A stretch of 64,000 nt of DNA from Cordilura impudica (lineage: Eukaryota > Arthropoda > Insecta > Diptera > Scathophagidae), in assembly GCA_963682025.1 (NCBI GenBank), contig OY821520.1, positions 234,884,030-234,948,029 of the forward strand. Reading direction: 5' to 3'. The notes below the pieces were generated by a model. The model did no database searches, had not been told where the DNA came from, and was given only the letters and a program-made list of their open reading frames with translations. The position numbers and the translations under genes are program-made. Shown piece by piece: positions 58,411-64,000 of this stretch; the stretch's first letter is position 1; the number at the start of each line of letters is the position of its first letter.

Positions 58411-60500
58411 TTTGCGTTTATCCACGGTTCCCAATGTGAGTAGTTGAGCCAAAAACACTTAATAAGTGATTTATTGAAAATGCAATAAGGCGGTGATTTT
58501 TACTTCGTTTTCCCTAATTCTATTTTGAAGATGACCAAAAACCTTTTGCATTCATACGATGATTTTAGCTGCGTGTCTTTATTTCTAATCTGCTTTAGTT
58601 TATTTTTCGAATTAAGAAAAATATATAAATATGTTATTCAATTCAATTTATTTGTTAATTGTTATTATTTCATTATATAATATAAAGAGTTCAAGATTTA
58701 CTCTTTTTTTACTTAATAATTTATCATAATTTTTTAATCTATATACAAAAACCTATTTAATATTTAAATTATTAAGAGTGGAATATTTAGAATATCTAAT
58801 CAAGTAGCAGAACGTATTAATATTTAAAAGTTAAGTTAAAACCTATTCAGTTTAAAGAAATTACATAAATATTAAATAGAAAATAAAAAGTAATCGATTC
58901 TTGATCACACTGAAGTGGCCACTTTAACGTAAGAAAAAGAATAAAACGCAACAAGAAAAAAAGAAATGACTGTAAAGAGAAATATGAAAAAATCTTCAAA
59001 AAGAGAAATCGTGTTTTTTGTTTACCCCTCTAGCTTCTCTGCACCGTTCGCCAACAAACAAAGAACGACGTCGTAAAAAATCACCGTGTTAATCATGCCT
59101 AACATATATCATGCCTAACATATATCATGCCTAACATATATCATGCCGACTTAAATGTGAAAATTTTGATTAAAACCGGAAAAATTGTTTGTACTTGTTT
59201 TGAAGTAAGTGTCTATTATTTAAATATTACGAATTTCTGTTTACAAAAAAAATTAAATTGCAATGACGTATAAATTTCTTTTAGTGTAAATTTCTCTCCA
59301 TTCATTTCCAAACACTTCTTTATTCTAATCAGACTTTCTTGCTGCCTTTTCAATACAGCTCATGGCAAACAGCTGTTACCTACTACTTGTTAACTGCAAC
59401 CGTGAGTTTTTTTCCTACAACGCCATATTGGCAAAAAAGATTATTATCAATTGTGCTTTACATGAGGTTATATCTGTACAGAGTTCGCTGTTAAATAATT
59501 GTAAAAGGTTTTTTAAAAAGTTTATCATATTAAAATTTTCTGTGTACTTAAACAAAATTTTAATAATAAAGTGTTAAAAAACTGAAAAAACAAGGTAATT
59601 ACATGATTTATTTAAATATTTGCTTAAAAGCAAAGTGAGGTTAGATTTAAGTATGTACATATATATAGAAAGGTTTGTGTAATTTTTTTCATGATTGGCT
59701 CAGATTTGTACTTTATTTACAAATATGACGTGGTAGGAAAACATTGCATAAATTTGTTAGCTTAAGGAAATGTAGAAAAATCTGGAAGTATTTTAGGAGT
59801 TTGATGTTTTTTACATAAAAAATATATAATAGTTTGCGGAGCCTTACCTACTTTTCCTGTAGAGAATAATGATAAAATGTAGAAAGGTGGTAGTTCTTGT
59901 GTGTGTAGAGATGTTTGTTTGTGTGTATAGGGCCGTGTGTTTTTGCAAAAGTTATATTGGCAAAAATAACAGAAATAATTAAAATAAACAAAAAAAAGCA
60001 TAGCAACAGAGTTTAAATAATAAAATTATTTACAATGAATATAATCAATTTCATTAAATTCTATAATTATTTGTTTCCTTTGCAGTTAATACATTTTTTT
60101 ACACAAAAGGCCTATTTTGTGCTGTGTGCAAAAATAAAAACTAATTTTCTTTAACAAAAAAAAGTATTTTTAATTCTAATTTTTTTTGCTGAATTTTTAT
60201 TTTGATTTTGTTTTAATTTTAATTTTTTTTTAAATTAATGTTTTGGAATTTAAAAGAGAATTATAATTGAACTTTAACTATAAAAAAGTAAAAGCAAAAG
60301 CTTTTTGTACGGCCTATTTTCTCTTCAACTTTTGGATTTTACAAATTTCGAGTGGACTAATTTGCGCACCCCGAGCAGGGTAAACACATTGTTTTATATG
60401 ACTTTTGAAAGATTAACAGGTAAGTGCATGAAAACTAATAAAATTTAATTATATATTTATATATAAATAATCTAACCCATAAAAACAGTTTTTGTAAAAA
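58411..60500. other. AT-rich stretch without a recognised gene
   Basis: Contains only short frames with AT-driven composition and the small tandem repeat at 59092-59147. I see no coding or RNA gene that I can support. Confidence 0.45.
59092..59147. repeat. 16-base tandem repeat, 3.5 copies
   Basis: ATCATGCCTAACATAT is repeated three times perfectly, then ATCATGCC. Perfect copies imply recent slippage. Confidence 0.92.
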
Positions 60501-60509
60501 CTCTTTCTT

Positions 60510-60870
60510 TCCTTATGTATATGAGTTTTGAATCTCTCCGTGACTTTGCGTGACTATGTCAAAGTTAATCTTTTTTCACAGCAAGTCTATCGACTAAGTT
60601 TCAGATTGATCGGATGAGGGAAAATGGGTTTTAAATCACTCCGTGACTGTGCATGACTATGTCAAAGTTAATCTCTTTTCACAGCAAGTGTATGGACCAA
60701 GTTTCAAATCGATCGGATGATTGGAAATGACATTAGATCACTCTGTGACTATATGTGACTACTCCAAACTTAATCTGTAGTCACAACAAGACTATGGGCC
60801 AAATTTCAGATCAATTGGATAAGGGGGAATGGGGTTGCCCCACGACAGACAGACAGACAGAGAGTATGAG
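60510..60870. repeat. Three tandem copies of an approximately 100-base unit
   Basis: Units contain TGACTATGTCAAAGTTAATC, then TCACAGCAAG, then AAGTTTCAGATTGATCGGAT, beginning near 60540, 60645 and 60745. They are followed by ACGACAGACAGACAGACAGA. The end resembles the GTCTGTC blocks of Helentron-type elements, but the unit is not assigned. Confidence 0.8.
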
Positions 60871-60940
60871 TTAAAAGAAAGAGTTTAAAAATAAATTAAT
60901 TGAATCTTAAGATGGATGATATTTTTATTTATTTAGGCTC

Positions 60941-62360
60941 AAGTCTAGTTTAGGGGCGATGCCCCGATCGGTTCAAAATTTTTACCACTTATAAAACTTT
61001 TTAATGTGATTCCAGGGAAATATTTTTTTTTGTCGGTCGAGCCTATTTTCCGAGTTATGGACCCCCAAAGTTTTGATATTGACTACTGTATAACTTTGTT
61101 ATTTAGTATCGGATTTCGACAATATATATATCGTTGGAAAACTTATTTGAGTGCCTTCTATGTGGTATTTTAAAATTTGAAATCCATTAACCCATTATGA
61201 ACCTATTGCAAATTTTGCATTTTTGTGAGAGAGTATTTTTTTTTAATATGGGGTTATCTCATAAATAGACGTATGTCATGTATGGTTTTATATTAACTGA
61301 ATAAAAGGTAGGTCCACAAGCTTTATTTTGATGTATCTCATGGCAACTTAACCCTTTCAGAACCGGATATATTTGGTATTTTATCTTCATTTTTAAGGCT
61401 TTTTGAAAAATTTATTCCTAATTCTAGCCTGCAGCGCTTTAAAACAACACAAAAAAATTCTTTATCCGTCCTATTATGAAAATTTTTTAGTAAAAATCGC
61501 GCGATTTTTTCTAAAAAATTTTCGCCTGCGGCGCTTTAAAATGAGACAACTAATTGTTTATGTTTTTTAAAACAACACAACAAAATTCTTTATCCGTCCT
61601 ATTATGAAAATTTTTTAGAACAAATCGCGCGATTTTTTCTAAAAAATTTTCGCCTGCGGCGCTTTAAAATGAGACAACTAATTGCTTATATTTTTTAAAA
61701 CAACACAACAAATTTTTTCGATGAAAATTTTTTAAATCAATAAAGTTGCCACAATTTAAAAAAATTATATAAATTTTAACTACCTTCGAAATACAAATAT
61801 ATTTTCCAAAAAGCATTACAAATATGACTAAATATATAAAATAAATACACAAATAAAATAAAAAAATATTAAAGCATAAAAATAAAAAAAATATTCAAAA
61901 AGCATAAAAATGTAGATAAAATACCAAATATGTCCGGTTCTGAAAGGGTTAAGTTGCCATGCGATACATCAAAATAAAGCTTGTGGACCTACCTTTTATT
62001 CAGTTAATATAAAACCATACATGACATACGTCTATTTATGAGATAATCCCATATTAAAAAAAATACTCTCTCACAAAAATGCAAAATTTGCAATAGGTTC
62101 ATAATGGGTTAATGAATTTCAAATTTTAAAATACCACATAGAAGGCACTCAAATAAGCTTTCCAACGATATATATATTGTCGAAATCCGATACTAAATAA
62201 CAAAGTTATACAGTAGTCAATATCAAAACTTTGGGGGTCCATAACTCGGAAAATAGGCTCGACCGACAAAAAAAAAATATTTCCCTGGAATCACCCCAAA
62301 GGCCCCTACCCCCTCCAAAAAAAAACTAAAATATCGGGGCATCGCCCCTAAACTAGACTT
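60941..62360. mobile_element. Foldback-type element with about 430-base inverted arms
   Basis: The left end AAGTCTAGTTTAGGGGCGAT mirrors the right end ATCGCCCCTAAACTAGACTT. The two arms (about 60941-61395 and 61925-62360) pair almost base for base apart from a short insertion at each outer part. The ends also contain a near-palindrome, GGGGCGATGCCCC. The centre (61395-61925) has a tandem repeat. No target duplication was recognised and no transposase frame is present. A transcript of this region would form a long hairpin. Confidence 0.88.
61420..61740. repeat. Internal tandem repeat of the foldback element
   Basis: GCGCTTTAAAAT occurs at 61434, 61531 and 61659. Units 2 and 3 are 128 bases apart and nearly identical (GAGACAACTAATTG, CGCGCGATTTTTTC). 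The first unit lacks about 31 bases. Confidence 0.85.
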
Positions 62361-62410
62361 GTTCCTTTATTTATGTATATTTTTCAAGTATTGTAATATA
62401 AAAGCCAATT

Positions 62411-63215
62411 AAATCTACTAGCAGATTCCAGCTCTCGAAATTTGAGCGCAAATTCTAGGAAATTTTATTTGTTCATTAAATAAACACCATAAAAGTATGC
62501 TGATCAATTATAGCCAATTCACAAATCAACACAAAAAACAAACTCATTTTTGTTACAAACACATTAACAAATTTAATAAACACGCACATAGCATTGTATA
62601 ATTTTATGTGTCAGTGGCAACTTTAAATGCAATTTACTCAAAATAAAGGAAAAATTTTAAAAATCTGTAAATCTGCAAATCGGCTAAAAAGAAATACCTT
62701 TCAAATAATATACGTTTGGTCAAAATCGGGATAAAACGATAGAACAGAACATCAGTCACAAGAAATCGCCTAGCCTATTAATATCATAGATATTAAATCT
62801 ATATTACATAGTAATAATCCTGATATCAAAAGATTTAAAAATATCTTTACATATTAACAAAAACTAGTAGATAGATTCCAACGCTCGAAATTCGAGTGCA
62901 ATTTCTAGGCAACTTTATTTTTGAACTTAGCCAATTCACACACCAACACTTTTTTGGTTTATTATTGTGAATGAAGATAACAAACTCATTAACAAATTTA
63001 ATAGACACACTCATAGCATATGTATAATTTTATGTATATGTTAGTAGCAACTTTAAATGCAACTTACTAAAAATAAAGGAAACAATTTAAAAATCTGTAA
63101 ATCTGGTGACCAGCTAAAAAGAAATACCTTTCAAATAATATACGTTTGGGTAAAGTCGGGATAAAACAGTAGAACAAAACATCGGAAACAAAAAATCGTC
63201 TAGCCTATTAACAAA
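62411..63215. repeat. Direct repeat, two copies about 450 bases apart
   Basis: Copy 1 spans about 62411-62783 and copy 2 about 62866-63212. Shared blocks include AAAAAGAAATACCTTTCAAA, TAATATACGTTTGG, CGGGATAAAAC and CGCCTAGCCTATTA / CGTCTAGCCTATTA. Copy 2 ends in an A21 tract at 63213. The A-rich end could reflect a retroposed sequence, with the family unknown. Confidence 0.8.
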
Positions 63216-63509
63216 AAAAAAAAAAAAAAAAAAAACAAATATCAGTCATTAAACTCCCCAACCGTAACGCAAGATAAGAATCAGACAAAGTAAAAGTCAA
63301 TATAAGAATATAGATGTCACAGTGATAGCCATAAATAAACAAATTCGTAATGAATTAGAAAATAATAAAAAAACGAATTAGAAAATAATAAAACAAAAAA
63401 AAAAAAAACAAAGAAATAAACAATAGAAGTAGCTCAAATCTTAGCGATGTATGTGTTAGCTGCAAAAATATTAAACCAAACTAGCAAAGTACTGAAGTAA
63501 TTTTAAACG

Positions 63510-63830
63510 GAAGACATTGTTCGAGTGTGAGAAGATACATAATTCATGAGGGAATCGGTTCCAACACCAAGCCACCCTTACCACAAAAAAGGCCTTTCAC
63601 AATCGTGAAAATATAAATAAATCACAAAAGTTAATAGGTTTGCCAATTTTTATGATGCTGTGAAATAAAATTAAATTAAATTTGTCACTGCGATACACAC
63701 TCCAAACAACGGTTTATTCATTTTCTAAGACTTCAGAAAAATAGCGGTTGCCTTTAGCAAAAAAAACATCATCAGCATATATGAACAGTTTTTAACACCG
63801 AACTCAAATATGAACTATCACTAATTACAG
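63510..63830 (-). pseudogene. LINE reverse transcriptase remnant
   Basis: On the minus strand FIYADDVFFAKGNRYFSEVL (about 63790-63730) carries a YADD catalytic box. Downstream pieces INFCDLFIFSR and AFFVVRVAWCWNRFP (about 63630-63560) resemble the C-terminal end of LINE ORF2, where a hydrophobic WN-LP motif is common. Frames are broken. The clade is not determined, and the element may continue beyond the window. Confidence 0.6.
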
Positions 63831-64000
63831 GACCCATATTATTATTAAAAGACATTAAAATAAACAAAATATGTTACTATGGGGAACCATCTAAAAAGTT
63901 TACATTCAACCACCGGACTCCTAAAACACTTGATCATCCGCCACATTCCCTGGGCCTTAACCCGAAGCATTGGCTTTAAATGCTTCTCATGTAACAGAAA

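Overview
The window looks like nuclear DNA of a higher fly, probably a calyptrate such as a blow fly or house fly relative. The reasons are a very AT-rich background, long repeat-filled introns, one insect-style gene rich in Gln, Ala and Ser, and many DINE-1-like elements ending in TTACTTGTT. The species call is inference. I saw no rRNA, tRNA or CRISPR array.

Host gene. One plus-strand gene is supported by coding composition, splice sites and compatible intron phases. Its exons are at 17843-18036, 26815-28527 and 29547-29700, and it ends in a conserved-looking C-terminal domain with a TAG stop. The same frame stays open for 456 more codons after that TAG (29701-31071), with strongly protein-like composition, so stop-codon readthrough is the leading explanation. 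A small exon at 9466-9582 with the same entry phase may be an alternative 3' terminal exon of this gene. I do not recognise the gene family. 5' exons and the promoter are not visible.

Repeats, region by region. 1-16 kb: two copies of one Jockey-clade LINE in opposite orientations (47-5294 minus, 11882-15822 plus), both carrying a DINE-like element at the same place in ORF2. Between them lie a composite DINE with a canonical Helitron nested in it, a 2-kb AGTACATTTT-type minisatellite and a hAT-type element with a perfect 8-bp target duplication. 16-31 kb: introns of the host gene, holding a 0.87-kb foldback element, MITEs, degenerate satellites, a DINE and a Tc1 remnant. 31-39 kb: AT-rich DNA plus a decayed unidentified minus-strand gene containing a 407-bp tandem triplication. 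39-47 kb: a Harbinger/PIF transposase pseudogene, a nearly complete Transib (RAG1-family) transposon with RSS-like ends, and a second Jockey-clade LINE remnant. 47-57 kb: a decayed autonomous Helentron (HUH Rep, PIF1-type helicase, C-terminal endonuclease) beside elements with related ends. 57-64 kb: DINEs, short tandem repeats, a 1.42-kb foldback element, a direct repeat and a LINE RT remnant.

No new host pathway is evident. The strongest leads are the readthrough extension, the Transib with two-part RSS-like termini, the Helentron with its relatives, and the LINE lineage that carried a DINE through retrotransposition.
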